Assembly (NCBI RefSeq): GCF_022879595.1
Contig: NZ_CP084268.1
Span: 372,001-436,000 of the forward strand
Length of the DNA: 64,000 nucleotides
Source of the DNA: Caballeronia sp. Lep1P3
GTDB taxonomy: Bacteria; Pseudomonadota; Gammaproteobacteria; Burkholderiales; Burkholderiaceae
Reading direction: 5' to 3'
The notes under the pieces are model-generated. The model was not told the origin of the DNA. It saw only the letters and a program-made list of their open reading frames with translations, and did no database searches. Below are positions 8,816 through 18,141 of the stretch, piece after piece. Both the position numbers and the translations under genes were made by a program. Every line of letters starts with the position of its first letter. Position 1 is the first letter of the stretch.

Positions 8816-9754
8816 TCATGCTTGCGCGTCGCGCCGCGCGAGACAGAGATCGATGAACCGCTGCACGGGCTGCGTGAGCGTCGCGCCACGCCGCGTCGCG
8901 ATGCCATACGGCGGCCCGCGCCTCTCGATCCTGATAGGCAGCACCGCGACGAGTCCATGTTCCTCGAAGTACCGCGCGACCTTCATCGGCACGAGACCGA
9001 CCGTGCCGCTGCCCGAGCGCAATAGCGACAACGTCGCGAAGGTCGAGGACGTCTCGATCGCATAGCGCGGAAACGGCAACTGCCTGTCATCGAAGAGCTG
9101 TTCCAGCAGCGAGCGCATCGGCAGCGCGGCTTGCGGCACGATCCACGGATTGCCGGTGAGATCCGCGAGCGCGATGTTCTCCGCCTTCGCGAGCGGGTCC
9201 GCGCCGTCCACCACGAAGCACACTTCCTCCGCTTCCAGCGGCACGAAGTCGTAGGCATCCGGGTGCACGCTGATGCTCGGCCGCCCGATCACGAGATCGA
9301 GCAGGCGCTGATCGAGCATCGACAGCAGCCGCGCGCTGTTGTCCTCCCACACTTCCACCGATATATCCGGCTGCACCTCGCGCAGCGAGCGCAGGATCGG
9401 CGTGAGCCATACGGGCACGCTGCCCATCACCGCGCCGATGGCGAGCGTGCCGCCCCCGCCGCGCATGATCGCCGCGAGTTCGTCGCGCAGCGCGCCGATC
9501 TCCGAGCGCACCGCGCGCGCATGCCGTATCACGCAGCGCCCGAGTTCGTTCGCGACGATGCCGCGCGGCGAACGCGCGAACAGTTCCGCGCCGAACATCG
9601 CTTCGATCTCGCGAAGCGACTTCGTCGTCGCGGGCTGCGAGAGCGAGACCTGCTGCGCGGCCTTTCTCAGCGAGCCGTGGTCGTCGAGTGCGATGAGAAG
9701 CGCCACATGGTTCCCGCGAAGACGCCGCAGGATCGCGTCGATACTGGTTATCAC
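8816..9754 (-). CDS. LysR family transcriptional regulator
   Basis: A 312-residue LysR-type regulator with the N-terminal helix-turn-helix (GSLRKAAQQVSLSQPATTKSLREIEAMFG, about residues 26-54) and a periplasmic-binding-like effector domain. It starts at GTG 9754 with GGAG nine bases upstream. It is divergent from the hyuA-hyuB-CoA operon with 162 bases between them, the classical LysR arrangement, so it is probably the activator of that operon, responding to its substrate or a CoA intermediate. Confidence 0.88.
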   Translation of the reverse strand: MITSIDAILRRLRGNHVALLIALDDHGSLRKAAQQVSLSQPATTKSLREIEAMFGAELFARSPRGIVANELGRCVIRHARAVRSEIGALRDELAAIMRGGGGTLAIGAVMGSVPVWLTPILRSLREVQPDISVEVWEDNSARLLSMLDQRLLDLVIGRPSISVHPDAYDFVPLEAEEVCFVVDGADPLAKAENIALADLTGNPWIVPQAALPMRSLLEQLFDDRQLPFPRYAIETSSTFATLSLLRSGSGTVGLVPMKVARYFEEHGLVAVLPIRIERRGPPYGIATRRGATLTQPVQRFIDLCLARRDAQA

Positions 9755-9916
9755 CGATATAACTCCAGGGTCTCACCTGATCGGAACGTTTCATTATCTG
9801 CGCGGGCGCATGCGTCTCTACACTGAGTCCGTCGATGCCCGCCGCGCACGATCATAGCGGCAAGCCGCAGATCGGGCACATCGGGACCATCCAACAGGCA
9901 TAGGGAGAGAGGCAAA

Positions 9917-11962
9917 TTGAAAAGAATCGGTATCGATGTCGGCGGCACCTTCACCGACGTCGTCATGGTGGATGACGAAACGGGGCGCATCTGGTCGACC
10001 AAGGTTCCCACGACGCCGAAGGATCGCGTCGTCGGCACGGTGGAAGGCTTTCGCAAGATTCTCGAACTCTCGGGCGCGGCGAGCACGGACGTCGCGTTTC
10101 TCGGACACGGCACGACGATGGCGACCAACATGGTCGTCGAAGGCACGGGCGCCAAGACCGCGCTCGTGACCACGCGCGGCTTTCGCGACATCCTCGAATT
10201 GCGGCGCGTCTCGCGCCATGACCGCGCCGATCTCTACGATCTGCTCTTCGACAATCCGCGTCCGCTCGTCGAGCGCCGCTGGCGTCTCGAAGTGACCGAG
10301 CGCATGCGTTACGACGGCGACATTGCGACGCCGCTCGATCATGCCGAACTCGAAGCCATCGCCGCGCAGATTCGCGAATCGGATGTCGAAGCCGTCGCCG
10401 TGTGCCTGCTGCACGCGCATGTGAATCCGAAGCACGAGCGCGAAGCCGTCGATACGCTGCGCCGCCTGCTGCCGGACCGCTTCATCTGCGCATCGCACGA
10501 AGTCAATCCCGAAGCGATGGAATACGAGCGCGCAAGTTCGACCGTGATCAACGCGATGCTCGGTCCGGTGTGCGGCCGCTATATCGGTCGGCTCATCAGC
10601 GCGCTCGCGCAACTGGGCTTCGCGGGCAAGTTCCTCTTCATGCAATCGAACGGCGGTCTCGCCAGCCCGGCGATGGTCGCGGACCGTCCGATCGTGTTGC
10701 TCGAATCCGGTCCGGCGGGCGGCGTCTCGGCGGCGATTCGCAACTGCGAGAAGAGCGAACTGAAGAACGCGATTCTCGGCGACATGGGCGGCACCACGTT
10801 CGATGTCTCGCTGATCCGCGATTTCCGCCCCGAACTGCGCAACAAAAGCGTGCTGCACACGTACACGGTGCGCTCGCCGAGCATCGATATCGATTCGGTC
10901 GGCGCGGGCGGCGGCTCGATCGTGTGGATCGATGCGGGCGGCGGCGTGCGTATCGGACCGGAAAGCGCGGCGGCCGATCCCGGCCCCGCGTGCTATGGAC
11001 GCGGCGGCACGCGCCCGACCGTCACCGACTGCAATCTCGTGCTCGGCTATATCGACCCGGACAGCTTCCTCGGCGGCGAATTCAAGCTCGATGCGAAAGC
11101 CGCGTGGCGCGTCGTCGATGAAGTCATCGCGAAGCCGCTCGGCGTGTCCGTGCCGGAAGCGGCGCAAGTGGTGCGCTCGGTGGCGAACGCGCTGATGGCG
11201 CAGGCCATTCGGATCATGACCGTGGAGCGCGGCTACGATCCGCGCGAATTCAGCTACATCTGCTACGGCGGCGCGGGTCCGGTGCACGCGGTCGATCTCG
11301 CGCAGGAAATGGGCATTCGCCGCGTCGTGATTCCGCCGCTGCCGGGCCTTTTTAGCGCCTTCGGCATGACGGTGGCGGATCAGCAATACGACTATCAGCG
11401 CCCGCTCGAAAGCGATCTCGCCAAGACCGACGACGCCACGCTCGCCAAGGCGCTCGACGATCTGCGCGCGCAGGGCATGGACGAATTGCAGCGTCACGGC
11501 GTGGATGCGCAAGGCGTGAAGGTCGTGCGTCTCGCGGATTGCCGCTACGCCGGCCAGCCGGATGTCATCACCGTGGAAGTGCAGGACGACACCGATGGCC
11601 TGTGCGCGTCGCTTGCCGGGAACTTCGAGGCCGCGCATCTGCGGCAATGGAACTTCGTGAGCAAGGACAAGCCCATCGTCGTCGCGAACGTGCGGCTGCA
11701 ACTCGTCACATCGACGGGCTGGCGCGGCGGCGTCGCGCAGAAGGACGGCGGCGCGCTGCCGAAGCCCGCGCGCACCCGCGACGTCTATGTCGATGGCAAC
11801 GTCCGCACGCTGCCCGTCTTCGCGCGCACCGAGATTCCCGTCGGCGCGACGATCGAAGGGCCGGCCGTCATCGAAGAGCACAGCAGTTGCGCGGTGCTCA
11901 AGGCGTCGCATGTGGCGCGCGTCGATCCTGATCTCAACCTCGTCATCGAACTGGCAGCCTGA
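9917..11962 (+). CDS. hyuA: Hydantoinase/oxoprolinase family protein, subunit A
   Basis: A 681-residue ATP-dependent hydrolase subunit of the HyuA/5-oxoprolinase/acetone carboxylase beta family. The N-terminal GIDVGGTFTDVVMVD and the central GDMGGTTFDVSLI are the two phosphate loops of the actin-like ATPase fold; ESGPAGGV and YGGAGPVHAVDLA are further family signatures. It starts at TTG 9917 behind GGGAGAGAGG. It is followed after 3 bases by subunit B. The reaction is likely ATP-driven opening of a cyclic amide/imide or activation of a carbonyl; the substrate cannot be read from the sequence. See the pathway finding. Confidence 0.85.
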   Translation: MKRIGIDVGGTFTDVVMVDDETGRIWSTKVPTTPKDRVVGTVEGFRKILELSGAASTDVAFLGHGTTMATNMVVEGTGAKTALVTTRGFRDILELRRVSRHDRADLYDLLFDNPRPLVERRWRLEVTERMRYDGDIATPLDHAELEAIAAQIRESDVEAVAVCLLHAHVNPKHEREAVDTLRRLLPDRFICASHEVNPEAMEYERASSTVINAMLGPVCGRYIGRLISALAQLGFAGKFLFMQSNGGLASPAMVADRPIVLLESGPAGGVSAAIRNCEKSELKNAILGDMGGTTFDVSLIRDFRPELRNKSVLHTYTVRSPSIDIDSVGAGGGSIVWIDAGGGVRIGPESAAADPGPACYGRGGTRPTVTDCNLVLGYIDPDSFLGGEFKLDAKAAWRVVDEVIAKPLGVSVPEAAQVVRSVANALMAQAIRIMTVERGYDPREFSYICYGGAGPVHAVDLAQEMGIRRVVIPPLPGLFSAFGMTVADQQYDYQRPLESDLAKTDDATLAKALDDLRAQGMDELQRHGVDAQGVKVVRLADCRYAGQPDVITVEVQDDTDGLCASLAGNFEAAHLRQWNFVSKDKPIVVANVRLQLVTSTGWRGGVAQKDGGALPKPARTRDVYVDGNVRTLPVFARTEIPVGATIEGPAVIEEHSSCAVLKASHVARVDPDLNLVIELAA

Positions 11963-11965
11963 TTT

Positions 11966-13705
11966 ATGGACATCGTTACCTACGAAATCATCCGCAGCAG
12001 TCTCTTCGCGGTCGCGCGTGAAATGAAGATCGCGATGATGCGAACGGCGGGCAGCCCGCTCATGCACGCAAGCGGCGACTCTTCCGCCGCGATCTTCGAC
12101 GCAGACATGCAACTCGTCGCGCAAGGCAACGACATCCCGACGATGCTCGGCTCGGCCGTCATCTCGACGCGCGTTTCCGTCGAAGCCGTGGGCCGCGAGA
12201 ACCTGCGCCCCGGCGACGTGATCGTCAGCAACGACGCGTATGTCGGCGGCGGCAATCATCAGCCGGACGTGCAGTTCACGCGGCCGGTGTTCGCGGACGG
12301 CGAGATCGTCGCGTTCGTGATGACGCGCGGCCACTGGACGGACATCGGCGGACAGTCGCCGGGCAGCTATACCGTGACGACGTGGGACGTCTTCGCCGAA
12401 GGCATCCGCATTCCGCCGGTGCTGCTGTATCGCAACGACGAGCCGGTGAAGGACATGCTCAACCTGCTCACGAAGAACAGCCGCAACGCGCACGAACTGC
12501 TGCTCGACATTCAGGCGCAGTACGCGGGCACGTTCGTCGGCGACAGGCGCATTGGCGAACTCGTCGCGAAGTACGGCGCGGATGCGCTCGCCGAAGTCAT
12601 GAGCCAGAGCCTCGATCATTCGGAGAAGCTGATTCGCGCGGAGATCGCGCGCATTCCCGACGGCGTCTACGAAGCGGAAGAGTATCTCGATCCCATCGAA
12701 GCGCCGGGCTGGAAGCAGGAGCGGCCGCTTCTCAAAGTCAAGGTGACGGTCGCGGGCGATCACATCACGTTCGACTACACCGGCACCGGCGCGCAAGTGC
12801 GCGGCGGCATCAATTGCCCGCTTTCGGTGACGTGCAACAGCACATGGTTCACGGTGAAGGCGCTGACCGATCCGGCGATTCAGATCAACCAGGGCTGCTA
12901 TCGGCCGGTGACGATCATCGCGCCCGAAGGCAGCGTGCTCAATTGCCAGTATCCGGCGTCCGTCGTCTCCGGCAACACCGAGACTTCGCCGCGCGTGATC
13001 GACCTGCTGCTGAAGGCGCTCGCGCCCGCGGTGCCGGAGCGCATCACCGGGCAAAGCAACTGCGCATCGTGCGCGGGCATCTTCAGCGGACGCGATACCG
13101 ACGCCGCGCGCGTCGCGGTGACGGGCCAGGCGTTCGTCACGATGCACGATGTCCACGCGGGCGGCATGGGCGCGCGCGCCGAGAAGGATGGCGTGAGCGG
13201 CGTGCGCGTGTATGTGGGCAATGCGGGCAGCCAGTCCATCGAGATGATCGAGGCGACATCGCCGCTCGTCGTCGAGGAATGGTCGCTCGTCACCGATAGC
13301 GGCGGCGCGGGCCGTCGCCGGGGCGGGCTGACTTCGCGGCGCGTGTATCGCGTGGAATACGAAGAAGCCACGTTCACCGTGTCCGGCGAGCGCGGACGTT
13401 CCGCGCCCGAAGGCCACTTCGGCGGCTTGCCCGGCACGCGCTTTCACTGTAGCGTGCAGCGCGCGGACGGCAGCGAGCAGAAAGTGGCCGCGAAGGGCGG
13501 GCAGACGGTCGTATATCGCGGCGACCGCGTGACCGTGCAGCCCGCGGGCAGCGGCGGATACGGCGATCCGGCGACGCGCGAGCGCGAACGCGTCGAAGCC
13601 GACGTCGCCGATGGCTACATCAGCGAGGATTCGGCGCGGCGCTTCTACGGCCAAGGCGAGACCGCGACGCACGACGAACCCGCGTTTGCGGTGGCCGCCG
13701 AATGA
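11966..13705 (+). CDS. hyuB: Hydantoinase B/oxoprolinase family protein, subunit B
   Basis: A 579-residue partner subunit of the HyuA protein. Typical blocks are the N-terminal SPLMHASGDSSAAIFDADMQLVAQ, the VSNDAYVGGGNHQPDVQFTRPVF segment (metal-binding DxxxGGxHxxD-like) and SVTCNSTWFTVKALTDP. Length matches the family (about 520-600). It forms the complex with subunit A encoded immediately upstream and overlaps the CoA-transferase gene by 4 bases (ATGA), so all are translated from one message. Confidence 0.85.
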   Translation: MDIVTYEIIRSSLFAVAREMKIAMMRTAGSPLMHASGDSSAAIFDADMQLVAQGNDIPTMLGSAVISTRVSVEAVGRENLRPGDVIVSNDAYVGGGNHQPDVQFTRPVFADGEIVAFVMTRGHWTDIGGQSPGSYTVTTWDVFAEGIRIPPVLLYRNDEPVKDMLNLLTKNSRNAHELLLDIQAQYAGTFVGDRRIGELVAKYGADALAEVMSQSLDHSEKLIRAEIARIPDGVYEAEEYLDPIEAPGWKQERPLLKVKVTVAGDHITFDYTGTGAQVRGGINCPLSVTCNSTWFTVKALTDPAIQINQGCYRPVTIIAPEGSVLNCQYPASVVSGNTETSPRVIDLLLKALAPAVPERITGQSNCASCAGIFSGRDTDAARVAVTGQAFVTMHDVHAGGMGARAEKDGVSGVRVYVGNAGSQSIEMIEATSPLVVEEWSLVTDSGGAGRRRGGLTSRRVYRVEYEEATFTVSGERGRSAPEGHFGGLPGTRFHCSVQRADGSEQKVAAKGGQTVVYRGDRVTVQPAGSGGYGDPATRERERVEADVADGYISEDSARRFYGQGETATHDEPAFAVAAE

Positions 13706-14871
13706 GCACGCGCGACGACACCGCGAAGCCGCTGCCGCTCGAAGGCGTGTGCGTGGTCGAGATCGGCCACAGCCTCGCCGCGCCGTATGCGGGCATGATT
13801 CTCGGCTCGCTCGGCGCGACGGTCATCAAGATCGAGAGCGCGGAAGGCGGCGACTATGCGCGCGACTGGGGTCCGCCCTTCATCGACGGCGCGGCGGCGC
13901 TTTTTCATGCGGTCAATCACGGCAAGTCGAGCATCGCGATGTCGCTGTCGAATGCCGATGAAGCCGGCGCGTTGCGCGAACTGATCCGCACGCGCGCCGA
14001 TGTCGTCTTGCAGAACCTGAAGGCGGGCGGCACCGAGAAGTACGGCCTCGGCGCGCACGACATGCTGCGCATGAAGCCCTCGCTCGTGTACTGCAATCTC
14101 GGCGCGTTCGGCACGGCGGGGCCGTTGCGCGACAAGCCCGGCTACGACCCGCTCGTGCAGGCGCTCTCCGGCCTCATGAGCTTTCTCGGTCAGCCGGGCG
14201 AGCCGCCGAGCCGCATCCCCGTTTCGGTGAACGACATGGGAACGGGGCTGTGGGCCGCGATCGGCGTGCTGGCCGCGCTCTTTCGCCGGCAAGCGACGGG
14301 CGAGGGCGAAGTCGTCTCCGTATCGCTCTATGAGACGGCCATTAGCTGGGCGGGCATCCAGATCGCCGACTATCTCGCCTCGGGCGTGCTGCCGGGGCGC
14401 TGGGGATCGGGCACCGCTGCGATCGTGCCGCATCAGGCGTTCGAGTGCGCGGACGGCACGATCATGGTCGCGGCGGGCAACGATCGCCTCTTCCGCCGCC
14501 TGTGCGATGTCCTCGACGTCCCCGCGCTCGCCGCCGACGCGCGTTTCGCGACCAACGGCGCGCGCGTGCAGAACCGCGTCGCGCTGATCGATCTGCTGCA
14601 TGCGCAATTCGGCAGGCAGGGCAGCGCGCACTGGCTCGCCGCGCTCGATGCGGCCGGCATTCCGAGCGGCCCGCTTCAGACGATCGATCAGGTCGTCGCG
14701 CACGATCAGACGAAAGCGCTCGATCTTCTGCGCACCACCGACGACGGCGCGGCCACGGTGGTCGGCGTGCCGATCTCGTTCGGCGGCGCGCGTCCCGCGC
14801 ATACCGGCCGCACGCCGAAGCTCGGCGAACACAATCATCTGCTGGCGAAGACGCCACTGGAGACACCTTGA
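13702..14871 (+). CDS. CaiB/BaiF family (type III) CoA-transferase
   Basis: A 389-residue type III CoA-transferase. The N-terminal LEGVCVVEIGHSLAAPYAGMILGSLGATVIKIE block and GDYARDWGPPF are family hallmarks, and the catalytic aspartate is probably in the GYDPLVQALSGL segment, the usual position (about residue 150). It moves CoA from an acyl-CoA such as succinyl-CoA to a free carboxylate, which would activate the product of the HyuAB step for the hydratase and lyase downstream. It overlaps both neighbours by 4 bases. Confidence 0.85.
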   Translation: MSTRDDTAKPLPLEGVCVVEIGHSLAAPYAGMILGSLGATVIKIESAEGGDYARDWGPPFIDGAAALFHAVNHGKSSIAMSLSNADEAGALRELIRTRADVVLQNLKAGGTEKYGLGAHDMLRMKPSLVYCNLGAFGTAGPLRDKPGYDPLVQALSGLMSFLGQPGEPPSRIPVSVNDMGTGLWAAIGVLAALFRRQATGEGEVVSVSLYETAISWAGIQIADYLASGVLPGRWGSGTAAIVPHQAFECADGTIMVAAGNDRLFRRLCDVLDVPALAADARFATNGARVQNRVALIDLLHAQFGRQGSAHWLAALDAAGIPSGPLQTIDQVVAHDQTKALDLLRTTDDGAATVVGVPISFGGARPAHTGRTPKLGEHNHLLAKTPLETP

Positions 14872-15683
14872 AACTTGCAAAGCATCTCGGCCAAGAGCCG
14901 CTGCAGACGTTGCAGCTCGAAGACATCGACCAGCAGATTCTGGTGGTCACGCTCAACCGCCCGACCGTGTCGAACGCGATCAGCAGCGGCATGGGCCAGG
15001 AACTGATCCGCGTATTCGGCGCGCTCGAAGCGGACCCGTCGCTGTATCGGTGCGTGATACTCACCGGCGCGGGCGATCGCGCGTTCTGCGGCGGCGCGGA
15101 TCTCAAACAGCGCGAAGGCATGACCGACGACGACTTCGGCGTGCAGCACTATCTCTTCGAGCGCATGAACCGCGCGATCACGTATTGCCCGCTGCCGCTC
15201 ATCTGCGCGGCCAATGGATCGGCGGTGGCGGGCGGGCTGGAACTGCTGCTCGCATGCGACTTCGCGTATGCCGCGAAAGACGCCGTCTTCGGCTTCACCG
15301 AAGTCAAGCGCGGCATCATGCCGGGCGGCGGCGGCACGCAGCAGTTGCCGCGCACCATCGGCACGCGGCGCGCGAAAGAGCTGATCTTCCGCGGCGCGCG
15401 TTTCTCGGCGGAAGAGGCGCTCGCATGGGGCGTCGTGAACCGGCTTTCCGAGCGGGGCCGCGTGCTCGCGGATGCGATCGAAGCCGCGCGCGACATCTGC
15501 ACGAGCGCGCCGCTTTCCGTCGCGCAGGCGAAAAAGGCCATCGATCTCGGCATGCAGGGCGATCTGCGCACGGGCCTTTACGTCGAAATCGAAGCGTACA
15601 ACCGCCTGATTCCCACGGCGGACCGGCAGGAAGGCATCAGCGCGTACAACGAGAAGCGGCAGCCCGCGTTCAAGGGCCGCTGA
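14868..15683 (+). CDS. Enoyl-CoA hydratase/isomerase family protein
   Basis: A 271-residue crotonase-fold enzyme. The signatures are LNRPTVSNAISSGM, the oxyanion-hole region DRAFCGGADLKQR, AVAGGLELLLACDFAYA with the catalytic glutamate region, and FTEVKRGIMPGGGGTQQLPR with the second glutamate. The start is a TTG at 14868 overlapping the CoA-transferase stop as TTGA, with GGAG just upstream; no ATG fits. Placed between a CoA-transferase and an HMG-CoA-lyase-like enzyme, it probably hydrates an unsaturated acyl-CoA, for example a methylglutaconyl- or mesaconyl-type thioester (inference). Confidence 0.85.
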   Translation: MKLAKHLGQEPLQTLQLEDIDQQILVVTLNRPTVSNAISSGMGQELIRVFGALEADPSLYRCVILTGAGDRAFCGGADLKQREGMTDDDFGVQHYLFERMNRAITYCPLPLICAANGSAVAGGLELLLACDFAYAAKDAVFGFTEVKRGIMPGGGGTQQLPRTIGTRRAKELIFRGARFSAEEALAWGVVNRLSERGRVLADAIEAARDICTSAPLSVAQAKKAIDLGMQGDLRTGLYVEIEAYNRLIPTADRQEGISAYNEKRQPAFKGR

Positions 15684-15737
15684 TGGAACCGATGTAACCG
15701 ATGCACGCGATGCACGCGACGACGTAAGCATCAGGCA

Positions 15738-15759
15738 CCGGCCGGCATCGACCGGCCGG
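15738..15759. terminator. GC-rich hairpin before the MFS gene
   Basis: CCGGCCGG-CATCGA-CCGGCCGG can fold into an 8-bp G+C stem between the hydratase stop and the MFS gene. It lacks a T tract, so it may attenuate or stabilise the message rather than end it. Confidence 0.35.
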
Positions 15760-15791
15760 CACGACACCCGGATTCACCGGAGGAGACAGAC

Positions 15792-17153
15792 ATGACCCCC
15801 AACCCTGGCAGTTTCGACGCGCCCGACGCCGAGCGCACCTACGCCAAGATCACGCGCAGGCTGATTCCGTTCCTGTTCCTGTGCTACGTGTTCGCGTTTC
15901 TGGACCGCATCAATATCGGCATTGCGCAACTCGACATGAAGCATGACGTGGGCTTCAGCGATCTCACGTACAGCATCGGCGCGGGCATCTTTTTTCTAGG
16001 CTACGTGCTGATGGAAGTGCCGAGCAATCTGCTGCTCGCGCGCATCGGCGTCAAGCGCACGTTCTCGCGCATCATGATTCTGTGGGGATTGATCGCGGCG
16101 GGAACGGCGTTCGTTACCCTGCCTTCGCATCTGTACACGGTGCGCTTCTTTCTCGGACTTGCGGAAGCCGGCCTCTATCCCGGCGTGATCTTCTATCTCA
16201 CGCGCTGGTATCCGGTCGAGCGCCGCGCGAAGGTCATCGCCATCTTCACTTGCGCGACGGGCATCGCGGGACTCTTCGGCGGGCCGCTTTCCGGCGCGCT
16301 GATGACGTACTTCAACGGCTACGGCGGCTTGCACGGCTGGCAGTGGATGTTCATCGTGCAAGGTCTGCCCGCGACCGTGCTCGGCGTGCTGGCGTTCTTC
16401 TATCTGGAAGACAGCCCGCAACAGGCGAAGTGGCTCACCGAAGACGAGAAGAACATCGTGTTGCGCGACATCCGCAAGAGTTCGAGCGTGTCCGCGACGC
16501 ATGCCGAACACACGTTCTCGCGCGCGCTCCGCGATTTCCGAGTCTATGTGATGGGTTTCGTGTGGTTCGCGCAGATCGCGGGCGTGTTCGCCATCGGCTT
16601 CTGGCTGCCGACGCTCATCAAGAGCGCGGGCGTGCAGACGGCGCTCGGCGTGGGCTGCTATTCCGCGATTCCGTACTTCGTGAGCTGGATCGCGCTCATT
16701 CTCATCAACCGCCATTCGGACCGCACGATGGAGCGCCGCTGGCACTGCGCCGTGCCGATGGTCTGCGGCGCGGCGGGCCTCGTCATCGCGGCGTTCACGA
16801 CCGGCAATCTCGCGCTCTCGCTCGTCGCGCTTTCGGTTGCGACGGCCGGCATTCTCGCGCCGAATCCGCTCATCTGGGCGATCTCGACCGACTACATTCG
16901 CGGCAGCGGCGCGGCGGGCGGCGTCGCGATGATCAATTGCATCGGCTTGCTCGGCGGCTTCGTGAGCCCGATGATCATCGGCTCGATCAAGACGCTCACG
17001 AACAGCATGGTCGGCGGTCTCGGCGCGATTGCCGTCTTGATGGTGCTCGGCGCGATCGCGGCGGTGGCCTTCGCGCCGTCTACGTCGGCGGCCGTGAAGA
17101 AGGACGAAGGCCATGCCGAAACCGGCGGAACCGTCGCGGACGCGACGCTTTGA
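15792..17153 (+). CDS. MFS transporter, anion:cation symporter (ACS) type
   Basis: A 453-residue, 12-helix major facilitator protein. The N-terminal RRLIPFLFLCYVFAFLDRINIGIAQLDM and the ILWGLIAAGTAFV...RFFLGLAEAGLYPGVIFYLTRWYP blocks are typical of the ACS family (tartrate, phthalate and hydroxyphenylacetate carriers), which import organic anions with protons. The start is preceded by GGAGGAGACAGAC. Its position between the hydratase and the lyase genes marks it as the uptake system for the pathway substrate, likely a small organic acid or cyclic amide. Confidence 0.85.
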   Translation: MTPNPGSFDAPDAERTYAKITRRLIPFLFLCYVFAFLDRINIGIAQLDMKHDVGFSDLTYSIGAGIFFLGYVLMEVPSNLLLARIGVKRTFSRIMILWGLIAAGTAFVTLPSHLYTVRFFLGLAEAGLYPGVIFYLTRWYPVERRAKVIAIFTCATGIAGLFGGPLSGALMTYFNGYGGLHGWQWMFIVQGLPATVLGVLAFFYLEDSPQQAKWLTEDEKNIVLRDIRKSSSVSATHAEHTFSRALRDFRVYVMGFVWFAQIAGVFAIGFWLPTLIKSAGVQTALGVGCYSAIPYFVSWIALILINRHSDRTMERRWHCAVPMVCGAAGLVIAAFTTGNLALSLVALSVATAGILAPNPLIWAISTDYIRGSGAAGGVAMINCIGLLGGFVSPMIIGSIKTLTNSMVGGLGAIAVLMVLGAIAAVAFAPSTSAAVKKDEGHAETGGTVADATL

Positions 17154-17166
17154 CAAGGACACCGAA

Positions 17167-18120
17167 ATGAATGACGAAGTGAGCGCGACACCGGCTGTCC
17201 GTGTGCGCGAAGTGGGCTTGCGCGATGGCTTGCAAATGGTCCGCACCATCCTCTCGACCGGGCAGAAGCTCGAATGGTGCAGGCGCATGGTCGAAGCGGG
17301 CGTGCGCGATATCGAGGTCACGTCGTTCGTGCCGCCGAAGATCGTGCCGCAGTTCGCGGATGCGGTCGACGTGGCGCGCGGCGCGATCGAGATAGCGGGG
17401 CTGCATGCGGCCGCGCTCGTGCCGAACCTGAAAGGCGCGCAGCGCGCATTCGACGTAGGCGTGCAAAAGGTGCATTACGTGCTCTCCGCGAGCGACGCGC
17501 ACAACATGAAGAACGTGCGGCGCAGCACGGCCGAATCGGTGGAGGATTTCGCGCGCATCGTCGCCGATCGTGATGCACGCGTTGCGGGCAACCCACGCGC
17601 GATGCTGGGCGCGGGCGTCGCGACCGCGTTCGGCTGCACGATTGCGGGCAAGGTCGAAGAGCGCATCGTGCTTGCGCTCGTCGAGACGCTGATCGAGGCC
17701 GGCGCGGACGAAATCACCGTCGCGGATACGGTCGGGTATGCGAATCCGGGGCAAGTGCGGGCATTGATGCGCCAAGTCTGCGCGCTGGCGGGCGCGGTGC
17801 CCGTTGCGTGTCACTTCCACGATACGCGCGGCCTCGGTCTCGCGAACGTGCTCGCCGCGCTCGATGCCGGCGTGCGCGCGTTCGACTCGTCGCTCGGCGG
17901 GCTTGGCGGCTGTCCGTTCGCGCCGAACGCGACCGGGAACATCAATACCGAGGACACGGTGTTCCTGCTGGAAGCGGAAGGAATCGATACGGGCATCGAC
18001 ATCGACAAGCTGCTCGCGATGCGCGAGACGCTCGCCGCATGGCTGCCGGGCGAGGCGTTCACCGGCGCGATTGCGCGCGCCGGGCTGCCGAAGACGTTCG
18101 CGCAGGCGCTGGCGGCCTGA
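17167..18120 (+). CDS. Hydroxymethylglutaryl-CoA lyase family protein
   Basis: A 317-residue TIM-barrel lyase. VREVGLRDGLQ carries the substrate/metal Arg-Asp pair, CHFHDTRGLG the metal-binding His-x-His, and GLGGCPFAPNATGN the catalytic cysteine loop that defines HMG-CoA lyases. It cleaves a 3-hydroxy-3-methylglutaryl-type CoA ester into acetyl-CoA and a 2- or 3-oxoacid. The start at 17167 follows AAGGAC; the gene opens just behind the MFS stop and ends the catabolic operon. Confidence 0.87.
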   Translation: MNDEVSATPAVRVREVGLRDGLQMVRTILSTGQKLEWCRRMVEAGVRDIEVTSFVPPKIVPQFADAVDVARGAIEIAGLHAAALVPNLKGAQRAFDVGVQKVHYVLSASDAHNMKNVRRSTAESVEDFARIVADRDARVAGNPRAMLGAGVATAFGCTIAGKVEERIVLALVETLIEAGADEITVADTVGYANPGQVRALMRQVCALAGAVPVACHFHDTRGLGLANVLAALDAGVRAFDSSLGGLGGCPFAPNATGNINTEDTVFLLEAEGIDTGIDIDKLLAMRETLAAWLPGEAFTGAIARAGLPKTFAQALAA

Positions 18121-18141
18121 CGCGCGCGAACGCTCAGCGCC

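Noticed and set aside
9818..13672. Antisense reading frame of over 1200 codons opposite hyuA and hyuB
   Set aside because: High G+C DNA produces long open frames opposite real genes; its translation is Arg/His/Ala-rich without domains, while the forward genes have clear family motifs.
15684..15791. Short tandem CGATGCACG-like repeat after the enoyl-CoA hydratase
   Set aside because: Only two or three imperfect copies; treated as chance in a G+C-rich spacer.
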